NCBI GenBank assembly: GCA_013140455.1
Contig: JABFSU010000008.1
Coordinates: forward strand, 1-56,432
Direction: 5' to 3'
DNA from: Nitrospira sp.
Lineage (GTDB): Bacteria; Nitrospirota; Nitrospiria; Nitrospirales; Nitrospiraceae
DNA length: 56,432 nucleotides
Each line of letters begins with the position of its first letter. The first letter of the stretch is position 1. Of this stretch, positions 27,764 through 35,755 are shown one piece after another. Position numbers and translations under genes: made by a program. The notes below the pieces were generated by a model. That model had not been told where the DNA came from. It did no database searches and saw nothing but the letters and a program-made list of their open reading frames with translations.

Positions 27764-28708
27764 CTATAGCTGAGCCACATCGATCACCATGCTGTCGCCA
27801 CTGACTTCTCGCCGCAGGACGACGCGTGTGTGTCGGGAATGTCCCGGAAGGGCGACGTCGATCCATGCGGTAAAATAGCTCGATCGCACGTCGTACAGTT
27901 GCGCTTGGCGCAGCCGTAGCGCGATGGATTCGAATCCGCTGACGCGGTCAACCTCTTGGAGTGATCGAAAGGGTCTGGCTCCCGCTACACTGATTGCCAG
28001 CCCCGGCGTGATGTTCGCATCCAGCGATTGGATGACGAGGGGATCCGCGGTATTCATGTTGACCTTCCCGTTCCCTTCGATCGGGAAGATAGTGATATAG
28101 GGAGCCAGTCGATGGAGAATCTCTTTCGACATACCTCGGATGAGCAAGAGCTCCGACCATGCGCGCAATGGACTATTGGCGGTTCGATAGGGCGGGGTTG
28201 CCGTGAGATAATAAGCACTCTCGGCTCCCCCTGGTTCGGCGACGTCGTCGCCATCAACCCAGTCCATAATGGCATCGACGAGGGTGGGGTTCACCTGCAC
28301 GAGTGAGAAGAGTTGCCTGACCCGTTCGATCTTGGTTCGTTTGGCGGCGGGGTCCAGTTGGTAGGCCAGCTCATTCACGTTGAGCTTGGCCCTCTCGTCT
28401 TCGATTCGAATCGAGATCGTCGCATCCCCCACCTGTCGATGAAGAACCGGCGTGGCCCAGGAATCGCCGAGGGAGTCGAATGCTTCGTCTCGCTGCATAT
28501 CCGTTCTTGCATCATCCTGAAGAATGGCGCGAGCGAGTTGTATCCCGGCATCCGTGAGCGCGGTCGCGCGGAGTTGGTCTCGAAATCCAGCGGCGCCTTT
28601 CAACGCATGGCGAGCGTCGGCGTCGAATTGCAGGATGATGATCGAAAGCAGAGCCAGAACCAGCAGGGCCGCCAGCAGGGCTATCCCGCGTTCATTGCAG
28701 CGTTTCAT
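27764..28708 (-). CDS. gspK: Type II secretion minor pseudopilin GspK
   Basis: A 314-residue pseudopilin thought to cap the pseudopilus tip. The leader MKRCNERG is followed by the hydrophobic IALLAALLVLALLSIIIL, though the Glu at +5 is absent, as usual for GspK. The large periplasmic domain has DERAKLNVNELAYQL and VDAIMDWVDGDD (calcium-site region), VNMNTADPLVIQSL and a SAM-like helical region. It overlaps gspM by 17 nt. It is the last gene of the cluster; an insertion sequence begins 34 bases beyond. Confidence 0.93.
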   Translation of the reverse strand: MKRCNERGIALLAALLVLALLSIIILQFDADARHALKGAAGFRDQLRATALTDAGIQLARAILQDDARTDMQRDEAFDSLGDSWATPVLHRQVGDATISIRIEDERAKLNVNELAYQLDPAAKRTKIERVRQLFSLVQVNPTLVDAIMDWVDGDDVAEPGGAESAYYLTATPPYRTANSPLRAWSELLLIRGMSKEILHRLAPYITIFPIEGNGKVNMNTADPLVIQSLDANITPGLAISVAGARPFRSLQEVDRVSGFESIALRLRQAQLYDVRSSYFTAWIDVALPGHSRHTRVVLRREVSGDSMVIDVAQL

Positions 28709-29243
28709 AGGCGGCCAGCCTCAGGGAGACATCGAGCTTATTCGGCTGATCGTACTTGGGCCGGATTTGCCAGCGCGGAATGCGCAGGCTGTAGGGCGAC
28801 TGTTCGATCCGAACGAAGAGCTCTAATAACTGCGGGAGTTGTGCGGCCTCGAGGGTTACGTCGACGGCGGACTCTCGATAGGCTTCTCTGGTCGTGGGAG
28901 CCTGCGGTTGCATCCCGGTGACGCGGTCTCTGAGGCGCGCACCCGTGGCGGCCTCTTCTATGAAGGTGAGCAGGGAAAAACGCCGGTTCGTCGAGGGGAG
29001 GCGCGCTTCGAGCTGCGTCAATTGCGTACGGAGGCGGTCGTATTCAACCCCGAGCGTCCTGATTTCTTCCAAGTCTCGCTGTTTTTTTACAGACTGCCGT
29101 TCGTAGCGCTGCGCCAATTCCAATTGAGGGTCGATCAGAAAGACATAGAGGAGCATGGCCGCGACCAATCCCACTCCCCAGAGCGCGATGACGCGTTCAC
29201 GTGATCCCAGTACCGCCCAGCGCTCTGCTAGGTTGAAGATCAT
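28692..29243 (-). CDS. gspM: Type II secretion protein GspM
   Basis: A 183-residue bitopic inner-membrane protein that pairs with GspL. One helix (VIALWGVGLVAAMLLYVFLID, about 18-38) is followed by a coiled coil (LEEIRTLGVEYDRLRTQLTQLEARLP) and a small ferredoxin-like periplasmic domain. Sequence conservation in this family is low, so the call rests partly on position between gspL and gspK. The start overlaps the gspL stop (ATGA). Confidence 0.82.
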   Translation of the reverse strand: MIFNLAERWAVLGSRERVIALWGVGLVAAMLLYVFLIDPQLELAQRYERQSVKKQRDLEEIRTLGVEYDRLRTQLTQLEARLPSTNRRFSLLTFIEEAATGARLRDRVTGMQPQAPTTREAYRESAVDVTLEAAQLPQLLELFVRIEQSPYSLRIPRWQIRPKYDQPNKLDVSLRLAAYETLQ

Positions 29244-30808
29244 GGCTGAGGCCCTCCGATCGTCAATCTAAAGATGATCCGGTTCGGCTCAGCGCCGAGA
29301 TGGGAGTCACTCACCGCCACGCTGTCAAAGCCGGGCGCGTTTGCCAGGGATGTCTTCACACGTTCGATCGCGTCAAAGGAATCGGTTTCGGCCTCCAGAT
29401 GAACCGCGCCGCCTTCGGCGGTCAATTCCCGGATTTTGAACATGATGGTGGCCGGAACCTCCGTTGCAAGGCTGGAGAGCAGAGGCAGAATTCGATCTTG
29501 TCTGACCGTGAGGACGTCGAGCTGTTTCTTCACGGTGCCGAGCCGTATCCTGGCTTGCTCCACTTCATCGCCTGCGAATTCGCCGGAGCCGAAGTGTCGT
29601 AAAAACTCCTCGTGAACAGCCTCTTTGAGCCCGTTCACGCGTCGTTCCCCTTCGGCGACCCACACGAAGAGATCGCCGATGGCCGCGAGGCAGAGGAGTA
29701 CGATCCCGGCCACGACCAGCTTTTTGTCGCGCCTGGTTGCCGTGGCCTGCTGCGCGGTTGTTTCCGGCGCGCGCCGAAGGTCGGCAGCCGGCGCGCTGGC
29801 CTGACGGCGGTCACGCCAGCGCGGCCCCACGAGTTTCGGATGCGTCGAGAGGCCGAGTGCGATCGCGAAGGCTTTGGGCGCATCCGTATCAAATCCCTGG
29901 CGGGGGCCTGCCGGGGTTAATCCGAAACGACAGGGGAGGAGGAGGGGGAGATCACGAAGCTTCGCTCCTCCTCCGGAAACCCAGCAATGGCGAATGCGCG
30001 CCTTTGTCTCCGATTCAAATTGATGGAGCGTCAATCGAATGTCCCGGATCAGTGGCTCCAGCCATAGCTCAAGCTCCTTGGCCTCCATGGTTCGTTTCAT
30101 GCGTTCCGCTTCCTGCCAACTGCAGGACTCGCGCACGGCCAGCGCCTGAGTAAGATCCTGTCCTCCCCAGGGGATGGTTCTGACCATCCGTGGAAGGCCG
30201 TCTTGGATCAGACACAAGATCGTTTTCGAGGCGCCGATATCGATGATGCTCAAGTCGCCCGGCATGGAGCGGCACGCTCGTTTGAGAAATTCCGATACCG
30301 AGAACAGCGCGAGTCCGTCGATATTCACGGCTGAAGGGTCGAGGTCCGCGCTGGCCAACAACTTCAGATGGTCGGTCACACGCTGCTTGGGGACTGCCGT
30401 GACCAACACGTCCGAGGTTCCGGCCTGGTGCCTGTCGCGCGATGCAGACCTGGAGAGGACCGTGCTCCCGATCGTCACGTCGTCCAAGGACATCGGGATC
30501 AGGTTCTCCACCTCATGGGGGATGATCTCCGTCAGCGTTTTGAGGTTGTGGAACGGGAGCGATAGGGTTCGAATGAAGAGGTCTTCGCAGGGAAGAGCCG
30601 TGACAACCGGTTTGCCGTACAGGTCGTTCTTCCACAGAAAGTTCCGCAAGAGTCCGGCCTTCCGTTCAGGATCGGCGGTGTCATGGAACCCTGTCGGAAT
30701 GGACTGGTAAAAGTAGTCGATCGATTCACGGCCGCTCAAGGCCCGGCGAAACTTGACCGCTTTGAGCGCGGTCTTTCCGAAATCCAAGCCGACACTTTCG
30801 ATGACCAT
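29240..30808 (-). CDS. gspL: Type II secretion protein GspL (PilM-PilN type)
   Basis: A 522-residue inner-membrane protein linking the GspE ATPase to the periplasmic parts. The N-terminal 330 residues are an actin-like PilM fold: GLDFGKTALKAVKF, then NIDGLALFSVSEFL, then LSIIDIGASKTILCLI and the GGGAKLRDLP phosphate loop. One membrane helix follows (LVVAGIVLLCLAAIGDLFVWVAE, about 355-377). A PilN-like coiled coil and ferredoxin-like domain end the protein. AGGAGAGG precedes the ATG. Confidence 0.87.
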   Translation of the reverse strand: MVIESVGLDFGKTALKAVKFRRALSGRESIDYFYQSIPTGFHDTADPERKAGLLRNFLWKNDLYGKPVVTALPCEDLFIRTLSLPFHNLKTLTEIIPHEVENLIPMSLDDVTIGSTVLSRSASRDRHQAGTSDVLVTAVPKQRVTDHLKLLASADLDPSAVNIDGLALFSVSEFLKRACRSMPGDLSIIDIGASKTILCLIQDGLPRMVRTIPWGGQDLTQALAVRESCSWQEAERMKRTMEAKELELWLEPLIRDIRLTLHQFESETKARIRHCWVSGGGAKLRDLPLLLPCRFGLTPAGPRQGFDTDAPKAFAIALGLSTHPKLVGPRWRDRRQASAPAADLRRAPETTAQQATATRRDKKLVVAGIVLLCLAAIGDLFVWVAEGERRVNGLKEAVHEEFLRHFGSGEFAGDEVEQARIRLGTVKKQLDVLTVRQDRILPLLSSLATEVPATIMFKIRELTAEGGAVHLEAETDSFDAIERVKTSLANAPGFDSVAVSDSHLGAEPNRIIFRLTIGGPQP

Positions 30809-30823
30809 AGCGAAGATCCTCTC

Positions 30824-31450
30824 CTAAAACTGCCGGAGCACCGGTACCCAGTGTCTCAGTGTGATCGGATCCTGCCCCTCACGCCGAAGCGTGAGTTCGA
30901 GCAGAAGAGCCTTCGGGAGCGAGCGGCGCTCGCGGCCGTCCCATTCGTCGACCCAGATCTGGGTGAGGGGGTCGAAGTAACGAACATTGAATCCCACGAC
31001 CGCGTCGGCCAGCACCAGCCGCTCGAGGCTGGAGTGGTCGCTCCCAAACAGGTTGCGCTTGGCGACTCGAATGAGCCGGGAACCCTCTCGCAGATAGAGG
31101 ACCCGGGCGAAAGACGACTCGACTCGTTGCCCGCCGGCCGGAACCTGCTGTGCGGAAACGAACGCCGCCAGATCGGACGGCTCGCCGTTCACCAGACCGT
31201 CTTGTCCCAGCCATGGATACTGAGGGTGCGAGAATCCTGTCGACAACTCATCGCACATGACCTGAAGCGCCGCCTTCGTCATGTCGTCCCAGTCCCGATC
31301 GATCGCGACCGCATCCCGTACCTGCACGGTGGTCGCCAACGACCAAAAGGTCATCGACGCGATCAGCGACAAAATGGCCATCGCCAGGAGCACCTCAATG
31401 AGGGTGAACCCCCCTGAGCGCAGAGTGATATCGCCGTTAGAAGAGGACAT
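30824..31450 (-). CDS. gspJ: Type II secretion minor pseudopilin GspJ
   Basis: A 208-residue pseudopilin. The leader ends SGG and is followed by FTLIEVLLAMAILSLIASMTFWS, with Glu at +5. The periplasmic part includes DDMTKAALQVMCDELSTGFSHPQYPW and a C-terminal LPKALLLELTLRREGQDPITLRHWVPVL, typical of GspJ. ATG 31450 begins inside the end of gspI (14-nt overlap). GspJ joins GspI and GspK at the tip of the pseudopilus. Confidence 0.88.
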   Translation of the reverse strand: MSSSNGDITLRSGGFTLIEVLLAMAILSLIASMTFWSLATTVQVRDAVAIDRDWDDMTKAALQVMCDELSTGFSHPQYPWLGQDGLVNGEPSDLAAFVSAQQVPAGGQRVESSFARVLYLREGSRLIRVAKRNLFGSDHSSLERLVLADAVVGFNVRYFDPLTQIWVDEWDGRERRSLPKALLLELTLRREGQDPITLRHWVPVLRQF

Positions 31451-31838
31451 AGGTGTTGACGTCGAGTACGTCTTCGCCGGTCTTGTCCTGCCATCGTATT
31501 TCGATCCGGACCTCCCGCAATGTCGAAAACGACGTTGCCGAAATCGTGCGGGTCCAGGAATAGCCGGGCGCCCGCTGCTGTGCGGTGACCGACTGGGGCA
31601 CCCCCAAGCCGGACGAATACGTTCCGAAATCGCCGCTGGTGACGCCGAGAGGCACTGGTCCGGCCAGTTGAGTTTCCAGCAGCTTTTCCTGTGCCAGCCT
31701 GGTGGCCTGCGCCAGATGTCTGGCGCGGGCGTGCAATCCGACGTCCCAATTCCGCAGTCCCAACAGCACGGGAAGCGCGATCGCCAGGATTCCAAGGGTT
31801 ACGATCACCTCCATAAGGGTGAATCCGCGGGAGTTCAT
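31437..31838 (-). CDS. gspI: Type II secretion minor pseudopilin GspI
   Basis: A 133-residue pseudopilin. The very short leader MNSRG is followed by FTLMEVIVTLGILAIALPVLLGL (Glu at +5). The C-terminal part has the expected VRIEIRWQDKTGEDV. ATG 31838 is chosen; upstream in-frame codons give an implausible polar extension. Confidence 0.88.
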   Translation of the reverse strand: MNSRGFTLMEVIVTLGILAIALPVLLGLRNWDVGLHARARHLAQATRLAQEKLLETQLAGPVPLGVTSGDFGTYSSGLGVPQSVTAQQRAPGYSWTRTISATSFSTLREVRIEIRWQDKTGEDVLDVNTYVLF

Positions 31839-31884
31839 CGTGCGCTCCAGCCTTGCCGGGTTCGCCTCTGTCGGCCGCGAGTGG

Positions 31885-32436
31885 TCATCGTCCTCCCGTG
31901 AACAACAAGGGACGGAGTCGATTGTCGATGACATCCTGCCGTTCCTCTTCCGGAGGGCGAGACGTGACGGCGATCTGTCCGGTCAACGGATGAGCCGTCA
32001 CGGCCATGAAGTTCCCTGCCTCGTCGAGCAGATGAATGCTGAACGGCTCCGGGCGATTGTCGGGAAATACCTCCACCATCGTGTGTCCTCCTGTAATCTG
32101 CCGATCACGCATGGTGGAGATCTGTTGGATGCGGACCTGTGCGGGAAGCAGAACCGGACTTGCCCATCGCGCGTGATCCATCGGCTGTCGCTCATCGCCG
32201 GCCTCCACGACGGTCACCCAGTAGAGTCTCCGATCAAGGTCGAATCTTACCCGCCACACCAATTGGGTGTCGGCGGCGGCGGTCTGCAACTCGTCGAAGA
32301 GCCGCACGAATTGCCGTGCCGTTGCCGCCAGGGGATCCTCGACGATGAGATAGGGGCCGACCATCGTGATCAAGAGCCCGATCACCGCCATGACGATCAG
32401 CAATTCGATGAAGGTAAATCCTGTTTCTCCCGCCAT
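31885..32436 (-). CDS. gspH: Type II secretion pseudopilin, GspH-like
   Basis: A 183-residue pseudopilin: leader MAGETG, then FTFIELLIVMAVIGLLITMVGPYLI with Glu at +5. The following LRR-free beta domain and length fit GspH (FimT/GspH family) better than the shorter, calcium-binding major pseudopilin GspG. GAGGAG lies 8 nt before ATG 32436. Because no other gene of this type occurs between gspF and gspI, the locus as seen has no gspG. The possibility that this gene itself plays the GspG role remains open. Confidence 0.78.
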   Translation of the reverse strand: MAGETGFTFIELLIVMAVIGLLITMVGPYLIVEDPLAATARQFVRLFDELQTAAADTQLVWRVRFDLDRRLYWVTVVEAGDERQPMDHARWASPVLLPAQVRIQQISTMRDRQITGGHTMVEVFPDNRPEPFSIHLLDEAGNFMAVTAHPLTGQIAVTSRPPEEERQDVIDNRLRPLLFTGGR

Positions 32437-32485
32437 CTGTTGAACTCCTCTGTCGTCGATCGTCTTCACCGTCGTCGCGCCCCAT

Positions 32486-33721
32486 TCAGCGGATCATTTG
32501 GCCCATTTGGAAGATCGGAAGCAGAATGGCCCCGACGATGAAGAGCACGACCACGCCCATCACCACGATCATGATCGGCTCGATGAGCGAAGTCGCCCGT
32601 GTGACGACGCGATCGACTTCGGCCTCGAAGATGAGGGCGCTGCGCTGCAGCAGGCTTTCCAACTCTCCGCTCTTCTCTCCGACCGCGATCATATGTGTGA
32701 CAAGAAGTGGGAACTCCCCGCTGCGCCGCAGCGGTTCGGCAAGCGACTCGCCTTCCCGCACGCTCTCCTGGGCTTGCGCGACCGCGGATTCAAGCGTGCG
32801 GTTTCCCATCACACGCTTGGCGATCTCCATGGCTTGGAGCAGCCCGACTCCGCTGCCGAGCATGGTGGAGAGGGTTGCGGCCAGACGTGCGACGGCGACT
32901 TTCCTGACGATGTCGCCGAGAAGGGGAAGGCGCAAGAGCCACCGATCGACGGCGGCGCGTCCTGTTTCCGTCCCCGCCATCCGTTGAAGAGCTGCGGCGG
33001 ACGCCGCCGTGCTTCCGAGGAGCAGCAGCCAGTGATCGTTCAAGAACCGGCTCATCGCCATGAGGACGACGGTTGGCCAGGGAAGCGCCTCATGCATGTT
33101 CGCGAAGACGGTGGTGATCTTCGGGACGACGAACGTCAGAAGGAGCGTGACGATCAGCGCGCCGACCGTGGAGAGTACGGCGGGATACAAGAGGGCATTG
33201 GTCACCTTATGCTTCAGGGCTTGTTGTTTTTCCAGAAAGTCGGCCAGCCGAAACAGGATGTGGTCCAGGACCCCGCCGGCTTCGCCCGCGCGAACCATGT
33301 GGATGTAGAGAGAGGGGAAGGCCTCTGGAAAGTTCCCCAGGGCGGTGCTGAAATCGCTCCCGCCGCGCACCTGTTCCCGAATGTCCGCCAGAAGGGATTG
33401 CCATCTTCTGTCTGCGGACTGCTCGATCAGAATCCCCAGTGCGTCGACGAGCGGAAGGCCGGCGACGATCAACGTGCCCAGTTGCCTGGTGAGGAGCGCG
33501 AGGTCGGCCGGGGGAAGCGTGTTCGCGTGCGATCTTGAGAGAGGCGTGAAGGCGGAGCCTTGCCGCAGTGCGCGCTGGGCCTGTTCCTGCTCGACGACGT
33601 TGACGGGGAAGATTCCGCTCTTTCGGAGCTTCTGATTCGCGCCGCGCTGACTTTCGGCGTCGATGATCCCGACAGCTTTGCTGTTGTCCGTGCGGTACCC
33701 TCTGTACAGGTAGACGGGCAT
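32486..33721 (-). CDS. gspF: Type II secretion inner-membrane platform protein GspF
   Basis: A 411-residue polytopic protein with two F domains. The N-terminal MPVYLYRGYRTDNSKAVGIIDAESQRGANQKLRKSGIFPV is characteristic. Domain 1 contains LTRQLGTLIVAGLPLVDALGIL and a helix pair ending GALIVTLLLTFVVPKI. Domain 2 contains LAATLSTMLGSGVGLLQAMEIAK and ends with MIVVMGVVVLFIVGAILLPIFQM. The ATG is two bases after the gspE stop. Confidence 0.95.
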   Translation of the reverse strand: MPVYLYRGYRTDNSKAVGIIDAESQRGANQKLRKSGIFPVNVVEQEQAQRALRQGSAFTPLSRSHANTLPPADLALLTRQLGTLIVAGLPLVDALGILIEQSADRRWQSLLADIREQVRGGSDFSTALGNFPEAFPSLYIHMVRAGEAGGVLDHILFRLADFLEKQQALKHKVTNALLYPAVLSTVGALIVTLLLTFVVPKITTVFANMHEALPWPTVVLMAMSRFLNDHWLLLLGSTAASAAALQRMAGTETGRAAVDRWLLRLPLLGDIVRKVAVARLAATLSTMLGSGVGLLQAMEIAKRVMGNRTLESAVAQAQESVREGESLAEPLRRSGEFPLLVTHMIAVGEKSGELESLLQRSALIFEAEVDRVVTRATSLIEPIMIVVMGVVVLFIVGAILLPIFQMGQMIR

Positions 33722-33723
33722 GC

Positions 33724-35541
33724 CTACAGCTCCACGTCGTGCTGGGTCATCCGCATCACTTCTTCCGTGGTCGTCACCCCGTCCGCAACGAGGCGGGCTC
33801 CTTCTTCCTGCAACGTCACCATCCCCTTGGCGACGGCCTCCGCTTTAATCAGCGCGGCGTCGCCCTTTGTGCCGATGACACGGCGAAGGTCCTGGTCCAT
33901 CAAGAGCAACTCGAAGATCCCGGTCCGCCCGCGATAACCGGTCTCGGCGCATTGCGGGCATCCGACGCTGCGATAGAGTGTGTCGACCAGGACGTCCGTG
34001 CGGCATCCGAGTTTCGCCAGCTCCTCCGCGGGCGCGGGGTAGGGCTCTCTGCAGTGGGGGCAGAGTTTGCGAACAAGCCGTTGGGCCAGCACGCCTACGA
34101 CGGAAGAGGCGACGAGGAAGGGTTCGATTCCCATGTCGATCAGTCTGGTAGCGGCACCCGCGGCGTCGTTCGTATGCAAGGTCGAAAAGACGAGATGCCC
34201 GGTCAAGGAGGCATGGATCGCGATGTCAGCCGTTTCTCGGTCGCGGATTTCGCCGATCATGATGACGTCCGGATCTTGCCGTAAGATAGAGCGCAACCCC
34301 GTCGCAAACGACAATCCGATTTTCGCGTTCACTTGCATTTGCCCCACGCCTTTGAGCTGGTACTCGACCGGGTCTTCGACCGTAATAATGTTCTTGTCAG
34401 GCCCGTTGATCTGATTGAGTGCGGCGTACAGCGTCGTGGTTTTGCCGCTCCCCGTGGGGCCGGTGACCAGAAGAATGCCGTGATTCAGGTGGATGAGCTG
34501 CTCGACGACGGCCAGCTTGTCATCATGCAGGCCCATCTCCGAGAGATTAAAGAGCCGGTTTTCTTTTTCGAGCAGCCGGAGGACAACGCGTTCACCATGC
34601 GCGGTGGGAAGGACCGAGACGCGCAGGTCAACATCCCGCCCTGCCGTTCGGATGGTGAACCGGCCGTCCTGCGGCAAACGCTTTTCGGCGATATTCAACC
34701 CGGCCATGATTTTCAGTCGCGCGATCACGCTGGACTGCAGGTGTTTGGGAGGGGTCAAGACGGCGTACAGAACCCCGTCGATTCGGTACCGGATGACCAA
34801 GCCTTTTTCGAACGACTCGAAGTGGATATCGCTTGCTCTGCGCCTGACGGCCTGGAAGAGGATCGAGTTCACGAGGCGAATGACCGGCGCTTCATCGGAC
34901 GAGTCCAGCAAGTCATGAGGCTCGTTAAGCTCCCGTGCCAGGTGATCGAGATTGTGCTCGGCCGTCAGATCCTCCATCAACTGTTCGGCGTCGGGGCTCG
35001 CCGCCTCGTCGTACACGTGATTCAAACAGGTAAAGAGGGACAGATTGTTGGTGACGACGAGTGTGATCGGGGCGGCGAGCAAGACGCGAAGCCCGTCTCG
35101 GGCCCACGTGTCCATCGGATCGGTCGTGGCGACGACGATCCACCGGCCATCCCGCCACAGCGGCAGGAGATGATGGGCTCTGGCAAATACGATCGGCACT
35201 TTCTTGACTAAGGCCGGGTTAATCGCATGGGGATCGAGATGGGGCACCCAGGGAAGTTCGAATTGTTCTGCGATGGCGTGGAGGACATCCTCGTCCCGCA
35301 CGGCGTCGAGTTTGAGCAAGACCTCGCCCAAACGTCCGCCTTTCGCGCGTTGGATCTCCAAGGCTTCGTCCAGCTTGGCCTGCGACAACCGAAACTTCTC
35401 GCAGAGCAGTTCGCCCAACAGAGGCCGGCCGTACCCTTTCGTGATCACCGCTGTATGCATGTCGTGTCCCGGCGTCGTGAGTGGCGTGCGCGAATCCCCG
35501 TGCGCCCGTGTTCTTTGTGCAGGTGATTCGAAGGTATTCAT
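33724..35541 (-). CDS. gspE: Type II secretion ATPase GspE
   Basis: Cytoplasmic hexameric ATPase, 605 residues. The N-terminal MshEN-type domain has LLGELLCEKFRLSQAKLDEAL. The ATPase core has Walker A GPTGSGKTTTLY, the Asp box DPVEYQLKGVGQMQVN, Walker B PDVIMIGEIRDRETA, and His box TLHTNDAAGAATRL. A tetracysteine zinc domain follows (CPHC ... CPQC). ATG 35541 has GGTGGAGC upstream; an internal ATG at 35460 fits the domain start but has no ribosome site. It is the first of the E-F-H-I-J-L-M-K block, 214 nt after the peroxidase gene. Confidence 0.95.
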   Translation of the reverse strand: MNTFESPAQRTRAHGDSRTPLTTPGHDMHTAVITKGYGRPLLGELLCEKFRLSQAKLDEALEIQRAKGGRLGEVLLKLDAVRDEDVLHAIAEQFELPWVPHLDPHAINPALVKKVPIVFARAHHLLPLWRDGRWIVVATTDPMDTWARDGLRVLLAAPITLVVTNNLSLFTCLNHVYDEAASPDAEQLMEDLTAEHNLDHLARELNEPHDLLDSSDEAPVIRLVNSILFQAVRRRASDIHFESFEKGLVIRYRIDGVLYAVLTPPKHLQSSVIARLKIMAGLNIAEKRLPQDGRFTIRTAGRDVDLRVSVLPTAHGERVVLRLLEKENRLFNLSEMGLHDDKLAVVEQLIHLNHGILLVTGPTGSGKTTTLYAALNQINGPDKNIITVEDPVEYQLKGVGQMQVNAKIGLSFATGLRSILRQDPDVIMIGEIRDRETADIAIHASLTGHLVFSTLHTNDAAGAATRLIDMGIEPFLVASSVVGVLAQRLVRKLCPHCREPYPAPAEELAKLGCRTDVLVDTLYRSVGCPQCAETGYRGRTGIFELLLMDQDLRRVIGTKGDAALIKAEAVAKGMVTLQEEGARLVADGVTTTEEVMRMTQHDVEL

Positions 35542-35755
35542 GAGTGCTCCACCGTACAGCGGATGTCATTCGCGGCACAATCGTACGGAAGAGGGAGACG
35601 GCGGTGCAGCGTGTAAACAAGCGTTACAGGCGGTGCGAACGCACTGTCGTGGACCGGCCGGCCGGGCAGGCCTGGGCACGAACATCGGTGCGGGTGAAAA
35701 GGTGAGAGGGGGCCGGTCGCAGCCGGACTCCCCTCGTAAACAGGAGGCAACGGTC

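Noticed and set aside
32498-33538. Long open frame (346 codons) on the plus strand opposite gspF
   Set aside because: It is the reverse-strand shadow of a GC-rich gene; composition is His/Glu/Arg-rich with no domain, and gspF is certain.
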